From Nitrospira sp. UBA2082 (GTDB taxonomy: Bacteria > Nitrospirota > Nitrospiria > Nitrospirales > Nitrospiraceae): DNA of 26,477 nt. Below, in pieces: positions 1 through 5,575 of this stretch; position 1 is the first letter of the stretch; every line of letters starts with the position of its first letter. The notes under the pieces are model-generated. The model ran no database searches, had not been told where the DNA came from, and worked only from the letters and a program-made list of their open reading frames with translations. The DNA is taken from the NCBI GenBank assembly GCA_002331335.1, contig DCZO01000004.1, positions 9,315-35,791 on the forward strand, read 5' to 3'. The position numbers and the translations under genes are program-made.

Positions 1-153
1 TGGTGCGGGTTGTTCGGGGCGGCGGGCGGCGTGGCCGCGCAGATCGTCAGCCGGATGTCGAACCTGGCCGACGTGATCTGGAACGGCGCGTCGAAAGACA
101 TTCTCGATCCGTTTTCAAAGCAGATCGGTACCGAAGCGAAAACAGGGTACTGA
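1..153 (+). CDS. C-terminal end of an unknown protein (partial)
   Basis: An open frame enters from the left edge and ends at TGA 151-153, leaving 50 residues. The visible part starts with a Gly/Ala-rich hydrophobic stretch and continues as an amphipathic segment ending in EAKTGY. The first half could be a membrane helix. I do not recognise the family and nothing visible points to a function. A strong terminator-like hairpin about 60 bases downstream fits this being the last gene of its transcription unit. Confidence 0.6.
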   Translation, partial: WCGLFGAAGGVAAQIVSRMSNLADVIWNGASKDILDPFSKQIGTEAKTGY

Positions 154-215
154 GGAGCGTAGCGCCCAGATCCTGAGTCCGTAGTGTCAGACCGCTGCTG
201 CCATGGGTCTGATGA

Positions 216-255
216 GGCCCGGCACCCCCTAATCGAGGTGCCGGGCCAAATTATT
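216..255 (+). terminator. Intrinsic terminator-like hairpin after the first gene
   Basis: An 11-bp perfect G+C-rich stem (216-226 pairs with 237-247) has a 10-base loop and is followed by an A/T-rich run, AAATTATTTCT. It lies 62 bases after the stop codon of the partial gene and probably ends its transcript. Confidence 0.6.
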
Positions 256-335
256 TCTGTCCCCGTCCTGGGTCACGTCAGTGGGGTGATCGTTCTTCCT
301 CCGGTCTTACACCAGCCGCGTCTCCGGTTTCGCAG

Positions 336-373
336 AAGGGACTGGGACGTCACGTTTCGTGTGTCCCTTTTTT
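336..373 (+). terminator. Intrinsic terminator hairpin with T-run
   Basis: AAGGGAC (336-342) pairs with GTCCCTT (363-369), an inner CACG/CGTG stem is nested inside, and TTTT follows directly. This is the second terminator-like structure in this gene-free stretch. It may back up the first, or end a short transcript between them. No gene is visible between the two. Confidence 0.55.
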
Positions 374-455
374 CCCGTTGTTTCTCGGATAACCGTCCAG
401 CAGTCGAGACGGCGTAAGTGAATGAAATGTGAACGTTTGAGCGAATGCTCCCGTA

Positions 456-509
456 CGACTGTCCACGCTGGTGGAATCTGAGTGCGCTGACCGCAGATTC
501 TGACAGTCG
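456..509. promoter_or_regulatory. Nested dyad upstream of the sigma-54 promoter, possible activator site
   Basis: CGACTGTC (456-463) is the exact reverse complement of GACAGTCG (502-509). Nested inside, GAATCTG (474-480) is the exact reverse complement of CAGATTC (494-500). The dyad centre lies about 90 bases upstream of the sigma-54-like promoter at 573-588. That is the usual distance for a bacterial enhancer-binding protein site. The role is inferred only from position and symmetry; it could also be an RNA or cruciform structure. Confidence 0.35.
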
Positions 510-572
510 ATGTGAGACGCCAATCTTCACGATTGCCGCGCGAATAGTCAGTTCAGTGGCGATGAGAGATGG

Positions 573-588
573 TGGCACGGACGTTGCG
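573..588 (+). promoter_or_regulatory. Sigma-54 (RpoN) type -24/-12 promoter
   Basis: TGGCACG, four bases, then TTGCG matches the known sigma-54 consensus at every strongly conserved base. GG (574-575) and GC (586-587) have the required 12-base spacing. It is intergenic and faces no nearby protein start: the next gene begins about 250 bases away, beyond a strong terminator. The predicted start is near 598-600. Its sequence from GGCACGG through AGAG is closely similar to the promoter at 5310-5325. Confidence 0.7.
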
Positions 589-597
589 GTAGAGTCG

Positions 598-746
598 AGC
601 ATACACAGAGATTTCCGGCTCTGTGGGTGCTGGGCGGTGAACTCCCTTGTCACTAGCCGGCACAGGTTATTCATGAGTGAGCGGTTGCCCCGACCGCCCC
701 ACTGCAGCAATGAGGGGGTCACCGGTGAGAGTGGCCCCCTCATTTT
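598..746 (+). ncRNA. Candidate sigma-54-dependent small RNA, about 150 nt
   Basis: The stretch between the predicted start of the sigma-54 promoter (573-588) and the terminator at 709-746 has no credible reading frame. It can fold into a string of hairpins: CACAGAG/CTCTGTG (604-610 with 619-625); GTGCTGG/CCGGCAC (627-633 with 657-663, one G-T pair) enclosing GTGA/TCAC; GCGGT/ACCGC (681-685 with 693-697); and the long terminator stem. A dedicated promoter plus a terminator around structured, non-coding sequence is the layout of a small regulatory RNA. I recognise no known RNA family. Transcription is inferred, not seen. Confidence 0.5.
709..746 (+). terminator. Strong intrinsic terminator of the candidate small RNA
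   Basis: A 14-bp stem (709-722 with 731-744, one G-T pair) with an 8-base loop is followed by TTCT. The near-symmetry with AATG at the foot means it could also act for transcripts from the other strand. It lies 90 bases before the next gene, so it insulates that gene from the sigma-54 promoter. Confidence 0.7.
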
Positions 747-835
747 CTATACGGCAGGGTTGATGGTGGCCTGACATGGACGGCCACTGAAGTGGGGCTT
801 GTTGATCGGATTGACTGAACGATAGAGGAGGTCCT

Positions 836-1696
836 ATGCAGTGCCTGCGGATGGATGTGGAGGAGACTCTGAATCACACGTTGGCGAAGGCGGACTTCGA
901 ACAATCCGGCCAGACCTATTGGGAGCAGAACGAATGCCTCATGCTCGAACGGTTCATCCCGAAGAAGATCGTCAATCCCTGTCTGACGGAGGTTGAGCTG
1001 CTCCGAAAAAACATCTTTCGCAATTACGTGCCGGGCCATAAGCAGGGAGGCAGCGTCAGCTATTATGCGATCGAGAATGAGTTGCACGAGGGATCCGCCA
1101 TTGTCGCACTCTATCGCTCTCCAGCGCTGCGGCGGTTTCTGAGCCAGATTGTGAAAGAGGAATTGCTGCTTTGCCCGGACGACGATCCCCATTCCTGCGC
1201 GCTCTATTACTACACCCAGCCCGGCGATCACATCGGTTATCACTACGATCGGTCTTACTACAAGGGTAAGCGATATACGGTCTTGATGGGCTTGATCGAA
1301 CGATCCGAACGATGCCGGCTGGTGGCCCACCTGCGTACGCCCGGAACGACAGGGGAAATCAGCGAGCAATCCATCCCGCTGGATCCTGGGTCCCTCGTGA
1401 TCTTTAACGGGGACACGTTGTGGCATGCCGTTACCCCCCTTGGTCCGAGAGAAGAACGGATCATCCTCACGATGCAGTATGTGACCGATCAGGCGATGGG
1501 GCCGTTTCACCGCGCGTTCTCGAACCTGAAGGACGCGTTTGCCTATTTCGGTCCGGCTGCCTTGATGCACCGGCCTAAAGTGTGGCGCTCAGCGATCAGT
1601 GGGACTACGACATCCCGGTCCGATGTGATGTCGGATCATCCAACATTACAATTCTTAGCGGGGGCTGGCGGTGCGTCTCACGATCGCGATTCCTGA
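836..1696 (+). CDS. 2OG-Fe(II) oxygenase family protein
   Basis: This 286-residue protein has the iron-binding triad of 2-oxoglutarate/Fe(II) dioxygenases: His136-x-Asp138 in GYHYDRSYY, a distal His197 in DTLWHAVTPLG, and Arg208 about 11 residues later as the likely 2-oxoglutarate carboxylate anchor. A Tyr-rich strand (LYYYTQPGDH, about 124-132) precedes the triad as in this fold. There is no signal peptide, so it should be cytoplasmic. The ATG follows a good ribosome site (AGGAGGT) by a few bases. The last 50 or so residues after the barrel are low in recognisable content, and the end overlaps the next gene by 26 bases, suggesting coupled translation. The family hydroxylates or halogenates many substrates; nothing here fixes which. 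The family call is confident, the substrate unknown. Confidence 0.8.
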   Translation: MQCLRMDVEETLNHTLAKADFEQSGQTYWEQNECLMLERFIPKKIVNPCLTEVELLRKNIFRNYVPGHKQGGSVSYYAIENELHEGSAIVALYRSPALRRFLSQIVKEELLLCPDDDPHSCALYYYTQPGDHIGYHYDRSYYKGKRYTVLMGLIERSERCRLVAHLRTPGTTGEISEQSIPLDPGSLVIFNGDTLWHAVTPLGPREERIILTMQYVTDQAMGPFHRAFSNLKDAFAYFGPAALMHRPKVWRSAISGTTTSRSDVMSDHPTLQFLAGAGGASHDRDS

Positions 1697-2168
1697 ATCC
1701 CATATTGTTGCAGCCCCGGCCGTGCTCCGGCTCATCCGGATGGCCCAGGCCTCCGACATGGAGGCGGATGACCAGGGGCCGGCGTACGTGGCCTGCTTTG
1801 AGGATTTTCCGCAATCGGTCGATGCCGTCACACAATTGATCTGGGAGAGCGCGGACCCGAATGGCATCCATATCACCATTGATGGGCGGCCCGTCGTGAG
1901 CCCGGTCAAGTTCTACAACACCCTCCTCTGCTATCGAGAGAGTCTTGGTGCGCCGGATCCGGCGGCCTATTGCGCGCAGCAGGCGGCGAGAGTCGGCGAC
2001 GCCGGTGAATGTCCGGATCGGGCATGCCTGTCCCATTGTCAGTTTATTTGTTCAAGGTGTGTGGGGTTGTCGCGCGATCGGGGCGCGCAGTCGATTGCGA
2101 AACAACTTGTGGAACTGGCGCGCCAGGCGGAAGTGGACTGGTGTCCGAATCTTCGTATCGCGAAGTAG
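1671..2168 (+). CDS. Conserved-looking hypothetical protein with C-terminal cysteines
   Basis: This 165-residue protein most likely uses the GTG at 1671. An in-frame TAG at 1656 blocks any earlier start, and a G-rich stretch just upstream could serve as ribosome site. It overlaps the oxygenase gene by 26 bases, so the two are probably co-translated. The N-terminal half looks folded (acidic, with a short beta-like stretch GIHITIDGRPV). The C-terminal part has six Cys in about 50 residues, including CLSHCQFICSRC, which could bind a metal. There is no signal peptide. I do not recognise the family. A frameshift near 2000 cannot be excluded, because the Cys-rich part differs in character from the first half. 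Confidence 0.55.
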   Translation: MRLTIAIPESHIVAAPAVLRLIRMAQASDMEADDQGPAYVACFEDFPQSVDAVTQLIWESADPNGIHITIDGRPVVSPVKFYNTLLCYRESLGAPDPAAYCAQQAARVGDAGECPDRACLSHCQFICSRCVGLSRDRGAQSIAKQLVELARQAEVDWCPNLRIAK

Positions 2169-2240
2169 AATGCGTGAGCTGTACGTCACGAGGAGGAACT
2201 TCGACGTTCAGACGTGGAGACGTTGTGACTCGGAAACGGA

Positions 2241-2261
2241 TGACGTTTGACGAATGACGAA
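2241..2261 (+). repeat. Tandem 7-bp repeat, TGACGWW x3
   Basis: TGACGTT, TGACGAA and TGACGAA follow one another without gap in the spacer between the hypothetical gene and the outer-membrane protein gene. The 7-base period is shared with four other patches in this window that have different unit sequences (21782-21824, 25135-25148, 25202-25229, 26087-26107). Confidence 0.6.
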
Positions 2262-2377
2262 TGGTAGTCAACGTGTTCAAACTATTCACCACGCTGATGC
2301 CCGGGCGGTCGGGAGCCATCAGCTGATTGCTCGAAGGAGGGCCGTGCTCCTCGATGCAGAGTCAGGGGAGGAGCATC

Positions 2378-3088
2378 ATGCAGGTTTGGAAAAGCAGTAG
2401 GAACATCGGAGTGTGGGCTGTCGCGGTTTCGCTCGCGGCGGGGTCCGCCCTTTGTGGCGTGGGGACCGCCTTGGCTGAAGATACGACGTCGACAGGGAAC
2501 CGCGTGTTCTTTCGCGGAGGCTATGGCGAGATGCTGAGCGATCGTGCCGGTGAGTTGATCACCGATGGCCATGGTGCTGTCGGCAAAAACGATGGGAAAG
2601 GCGGCTATTACATCGGCGGCGGAGCGGAATTTATGCTCACCAGAGATCTGTGGGGGATGGTTCCAAGCGTCGCGCTGGTGGGCGAGATCGGATTGGAGTT
2701 CAAGCGGTGGACGTCGGCCAACGTCGCGAACGGAGATACCCAACTTGGTGGAGGGCCTGGTGGCGTCACCGGGGTGAGTAGCGGCGGTCTGACCAAAGTG
2801 CAACTGACCATGTTGACTGTGAGCGTAGCGCCAAAAATAAAGTTCAGACAGGGAACCGATTTTCAACCCTGGGTCATTCCTGCCGGATTGGATTTCCACG
2901 TGATCAGCCCGACGTCCAGTCAGATCAATTACTTGGACATCGGCGTTCAGTTCGGCGGCGGCGCCGAGTATCGGGTGTGGAAAGAGCTGTGGCTGGGCGT
3001 CGACAGCCGATATCACCAGGCTTCCAATCAAACCAACACGGTGAACAATTTCTGGACCGCCGGTGTCTACGGGGCCATCGGGTTCTAG
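2378..3088 (+). CDS. Outer-membrane beta-barrel protein
   Basis: This 236-residue protein starts at the ATG behind a strong ribosome site (GGGGAGGAG, 2365-2373). Two in-frame earlier starts (2327, 2354) lack this. Residues 1 to about 32 are a signal peptide with a long hydrophobic core ending in GTALA. The mature part is rich in Gly and alternating aromatic strands (VFFRGGYGEM, GYYIGGGAEF, YLDIGVQFGGGAEYRVW) and ends in Phe, as in proteins assembled by the BAM machinery. The size suggests an 8-strand barrel of the OmpA/OmpW type. It could be a small porin or a structural protein; no ligand can be inferred. Spacing of about 130 bases to the next gene leaves co-transcription open. Confidence 0.7.
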   Translation: MQVWKSSRNIGVWAVAVSLAAGSALCGVGTALAEDTTSTGNRVFFRGGYGEMLSDRAGELITDGHGAVGKNDGKGGYYIGGGAEFMLTRDLWGMVPSVALVGEIGLEFKRWTSANVANGDTQLGGGPGGVTGVSSGGLTKVQLTMLTVSVAPKIKFRQGTDFQPWVIPAGLDFHVISPTSSQINYLDIGVQFGGGAEYRVWKELWLGVDSRYHQASNQTNTVNNFWTAGVYGAIGF

Positions 3089-3215
3089 AGGATTGGATGA
3101 GTGTCCTGGTGTTCGGGTTCTTGAGGAAACCGGGGGAAGAGAAGATTAGGTGAAGAGGAGCACAAGCTGCTTGAGATCAGCGGACAGCTCCCTCAAGGTT
3201 CTATAGGAGAAGGTC

Positions 3216-4202
3216 ATGTTGCGGTTTTCGCTTGTGCTGTTCCTCATCCTTGGCGTAGCCGGCACGGTGTCGGCGGACGGCTCACACCACGATCATCAGA
3301 AGGTGCCGCAGTTGGCGGGCCGGACGACGACCAGCGTGTCCTTTGGGAACGACCGTGTGACCATCACGTTCGGCCCGGTCGACCTGCCGTCGGGGCATGA
3401 CGGTGAGTTGGCTGCCAGCCTGCCCAAGCATATCTTTACCGTGCCGGATGACATGATCATGACCGGTTTCCACTCCGCTGTGTTTCAAAAAGACGGGACG
3501 CCCCTCCCACGCCAGTACCTGCACCATATGTTGATGATCAATCAGGATCAACACAGTGCCGCCTGCCCCGGCGAACCGTTATTTTTCGCCGGGGCCGGTA
3601 TGGAGATGGCGCAGACCCGGTTTCCAACCGGGTACGGAGTCAAGCTCACGAAGGGCCAGAAACTCATGACCATTGTCGCCTTCTATCACGGTGTGCCCCC
3701 GACGAAGGACGTCATGGCCAGCTTCACGATGGAAATGGCGCCGAAAGGGTCGGCGGTGCGGCCGCTCGAGGTGTATCAGGTCGGCGTCAACACCGTCTGT
3801 TTCACGCAGTTCGACAAGCGGCGACCGGATGAGACTGACGAGGGCATAGAGGTCCAGCGGGGGGTGCAGGTGGATCGCGCGCCGCTCAAGTTCCGGATGG
3901 ACGGCTGCGTGAAATTCGCCTACCCGCATGGGCACGATCAGGTGCTCTTGATCGCCTTGGAAAACAAGACGGCCCAGAAGACGCTCCTTCGGACAGTGCC
4001 CGATGTGGCACCGGACGGAACGTTTCTGTCGTTTCAGCCGCACCAAGTGTATCGAAACGAACAGGGTTTTCCCGTCAATACTCGCGACGAGTACGAGATG
4101 CTGATGGTCCATCACCGTCCATTGCAGGAACCGCAGACGAATCATGGAATGGGCAACTATCTGCTCTACATGACGGCGGGTGGTTGTCCCAGCGCGCAGT
4201 GA
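3216..4202 (+). CDS. Secreted PHM-like copper protein (Cu2_monooxygenase fold)
   Basis: This 328-residue protein has a cleavable signal peptide (1-20, ending VSA) and a His-rich mature N-terminus. The rest follows the pattern of peptidylglycine alpha-hydroxylating monooxygenase: a His-His-Met signature at 103-105 (YLHHMLM), then TRFPTGYGVKLTKGQKL (134-150) leading to His158, which parallels the PHM stretch ending at its third CuH His. HGH (His238, His240) and Met312 in GMGNYLLYM parallel the CuM ligands. The spacing between CuM His240 and Met312 (72) is nearly that of the animal enzyme (70). PHM-family enzymes hydroxylate C-H bonds using two copper ions. The substrate here is unknown, and a non-catalytic copper role is possible. 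The ribosome site is AGGAGAAGG. It lies 40 bases before the HemQ/Cld-like gene. Confidence 0.65.
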   Translation: MLRFSLVLFLILGVAGTVSADGSHHDHQKVPQLAGRTTTSVSFGNDRVTITFGPVDLPSGHDGELAASLPKHIFTVPDDMIMTGFHSAVFQKDGTPLPRQYLHHMLMINQDQHSAACPGEPLFFAGAGMEMAQTRFPTGYGVKLTKGQKLMTIVAFYHGVPPTKDVMASFTMEMAPKGSAVRPLEVYQVGVNTVCFTQFDKRRPDETDEGIEVQRGVQVDRAPLKFRMDGCVKFAYPHGHDQVLLIALENKTAQKTLLRTVPDVAPDGTFLSFQPHQVYRNEQGFPVNTRDEYEMLMVHHRPLQEPQTNHGMGNYLLYMTAGGCPSAQ

Positions 4203-4242
4203 GCGGTGCCCACGGGCAGCGTGGGTATAAGAAGGAGTTGAG

Positions 4243-4965
4243 ATGCCCATCTCCGGACAGACATCAGCGCTCAAGGTACCCCAACGCCAATATGTGAACT
4301 TCGTGTTTTATAGAGTCGATCCGGCCTGGCGGCGCTTGCCTGAGAATGTGCGCGCCCAGGACAAGGAAGACTTCCTCCGGGCCGTGGGGGACTTCAACGG
4401 AAACGTGTTGGTGGTTCCCTATTCCACCATCGGCATCCGGGGAGACTGCGACTTCATGCTGTGGCGCATCAGCTACGATCTCGATCTGTTCCAGGACATG
4501 GGCGCCAAAATCCTCGCCTCAGGTCTTGGACAATACCTCTCCGTTCCCTATTCGTATCTGGCGATGACGAAACGGTCCGTCTACGTCGATCACCATTCGC
4601 ATGCGGGGCAGGAAGGCAAGCGCCTCACGGTGGTACCGGGGAAGGGCAAGTACATCTTTGTGTATCCGTTTCTCAAGACCCGAGCGTGGTTTCTGCTGAC
4701 GAAGGCCGCGCGGCAGGGCATGATGGACGAGCACATCGAAGTCGGACATCGGTTTCCGTCCGTGAAGCTCAACACGAGCTATTCGTTCGGGCTGGATGAT
4801 CAGGAATGGACGGTGGCGTTTGAAAGCGACAAGCCGGAGGATTTTCTGGACTTGGTGATGGCGCTGCGGGAGACGGAGGCATCGCGGTATGTCCTGCGGG
4901 ATACGCCGATTTTCACCTGCATTCGCAGGAGCCTCAAGGACATGCTCGACACACTCGGCGGCTGA
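4243..4965 (+). CDS. Chlorite dismutase-family protein, HemQ/ChdC-like
   Basis: This 240-residue, leaderless protein has the family layout: an N-terminal ferredoxin-like half with SYDLDLFQ and YSYLAMTKRSVY, then the conserved second half FVYPFLKTRAWF (139-150), MMDEHIEVGH (160-169), SFGLDDQEWTVAFE (181-194) and RDTPIFTC (219-226). His164 is the likely axial heme ligand. Tyr141 in YPF-x-K matches the catalytic Tyr of coproheme decarboxylases. The Arg that true chlorite dismutases need, seven residues before the Gly of GLDD, is replaced by Leu176. So this is more likely the coproheme decarboxylase branch or a heme-binding relative than an oxygen-producing chlorite dismutase. The ribosome site AAGGAG is close. 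It is probably co-transcribed with the PHM-like gene. Confidence 0.75.
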   Translation: MPISGQTSALKVPQRQYVNFVFYRVDPAWRRLPENVRAQDKEDFLRAVGDFNGNVLVVPYSTIGIRGDCDFMLWRISYDLDLFQDMGAKILASGLGQYLSVPYSYLAMTKRSVYVDHHSHAGQEGKRLTVVPGKGKYIFVYPFLKTRAWFLLTKAARQGMMDEHIEVGHRFPSVKLNTSYSFGLDDQEWTVAFESDKPEDFLDLVMALRETEASRYVLRDTPIFTCIRRSLKDMLDTLGG

Positions 4966-5309
4966 TGCCTCAGAACTGAATGCCAGCTCACGAAGTCGAT
5001 CCGCCTGCTCATAGCTTCACTCACGCGGACAGGGGGTTCACCCATGCAGAAGTCGAGGGCGGAAATTCTTGCTCAAACTTCGTGCGTCAGCATTGCCCCA
5101 TCCTGCCTCAGATTCAAAATAGATACCGTCCAGGTTATTAGACACTTTCAACCGTTTGATTTATTTGTGACTTCAGTCATAGAGGCGAGATGGTTGTTTT
5201 AGGCCGTAGACGAATTCCACAAGACGGATCTGACATTTCCATTCGACAAGTCGTTGGAACTCATTGTCACCGCAGAACAATTGATCCAGAACGCCATACG
5301 GCCTGTGTG
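4966..5309. other. Gene-free spacer upstream of the multicopper oxidase
   Basis: No credible coding frame is present. It contains an unusually A/T-rich patch (about 5110-5170) followed by the dyad TGACT-TC-AGTCA (5168-5179). The dyad sits about 130 bases upstream of the sigma-54-like promoter at 5310-5325, a plausible place for an activator site. The weaker dyad TCAA-N4-TTGA lies just before it (near 5149-5160). No clear terminator follows the HemQ-like gene. Confidence 0.4.
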
Positions 5310-5325
5310 CGGCACGGTGCTTGCG
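5310..5325 (+). promoter_or_regulatory. Sigma-54 type promoter of the multicopper oxidase unit
   Basis: CGGCACG, GTGC, TTGCG: the invariant GG (5311-5312) and GC (5323-5324) have the correct 12-base spacing, and only the outermost T and the last base deviate from consensus. The predicted start is near 5335. It lies in an intergenic region and points at the giant oxidase gene. The block from GGCACGG to AGAG is nearly the same as the promoter at 573-588, suggesting shared control. Confidence 0.65.
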
Positions 5326-5335
5326 GAAGAGAAGT

Positions 5336-5467
5336 TCTGCTGGTGAGGGTCTGGGTGATTTTGGACCGGCCTCCGAATGACCCATCCTTCGCAAGAAGGA
5401 ACCCTTCACCAGCTCTTAACCCTCCAAGGCATGTAGGCCGGATGTGAATCGGAGGCCGGTTCTTTTC
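5336..5467 (+). ncRNA. Structured leader RNA with terminator-like end (possible attenuator)
   Basis: The predicted transcript begins with CTGGTGAGGGT (5339-5349), which pairs with ACCCTTCACCAG (5401-5412, small internal loop). Inside lie TGGGT/ACCCA (5352-5356 with 5380-5384) and a perfect 6-bp hairpin capped by a GCAA (GNRA) tetraloop (5385-5400). A 12-bp stem formed by 5365-5376 and 5449-5460 is followed directly by TCTTTTC, like an intrinsic terminator. The two long-range stems interlock, so they either form a pseudoknot or exclude each other, as in an attenuator or riboswitch. I match it to no known class. Alternatively it is a stand-alone small RNA. Confidence 0.45.
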
Positions 5468-5512
5468 ATACCATGAACATCAACATCGTGAGGACATACC
5501 TGGGAGGAAACC

Positions 5513-5575
5513 ATGATGCACTGTCAATCATCTCGCCCGCAGGAAGCGGGCACAGCGGGAGGAGGCCGAGTATGA
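5513..5575 (+). CDS. Short leader peptide, translationally coupled to the oxidase gene
   Basis: A 20-codon frame starts with two ATGs behind a good ribosome site (GGGAGGA) and encodes MMHCQSSRPQEAGTAGGGRV. Its TGA overlaps the oxidase ATG as ATGA (5572-5575), the classical arrangement for translational coupling. It sits directly downstream of the structured leader RNA. The peptide has one His-Cys pair near its start and no run of a single amino acid that would suggest ordinary attenuation. Its existence as a translated peptide is inferred from layout only. Confidence 0.4.
   Translation: MMHCQSSRPQEAGTAGGGRV

Noticed and set aside
273..743. 156-codon minus-strand frame in the first gene-free stretch
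   Set aside because: Its composition is not protein-like, and it runs through the sigma-54 promoter and two hairpins of the other strand.
4243..4965. Annotation as a true chlorite dismutase
   Set aside because: The distal catalytic Arg is replaced by Leu in my alignment; the HemQ/ChdC branch fits better.
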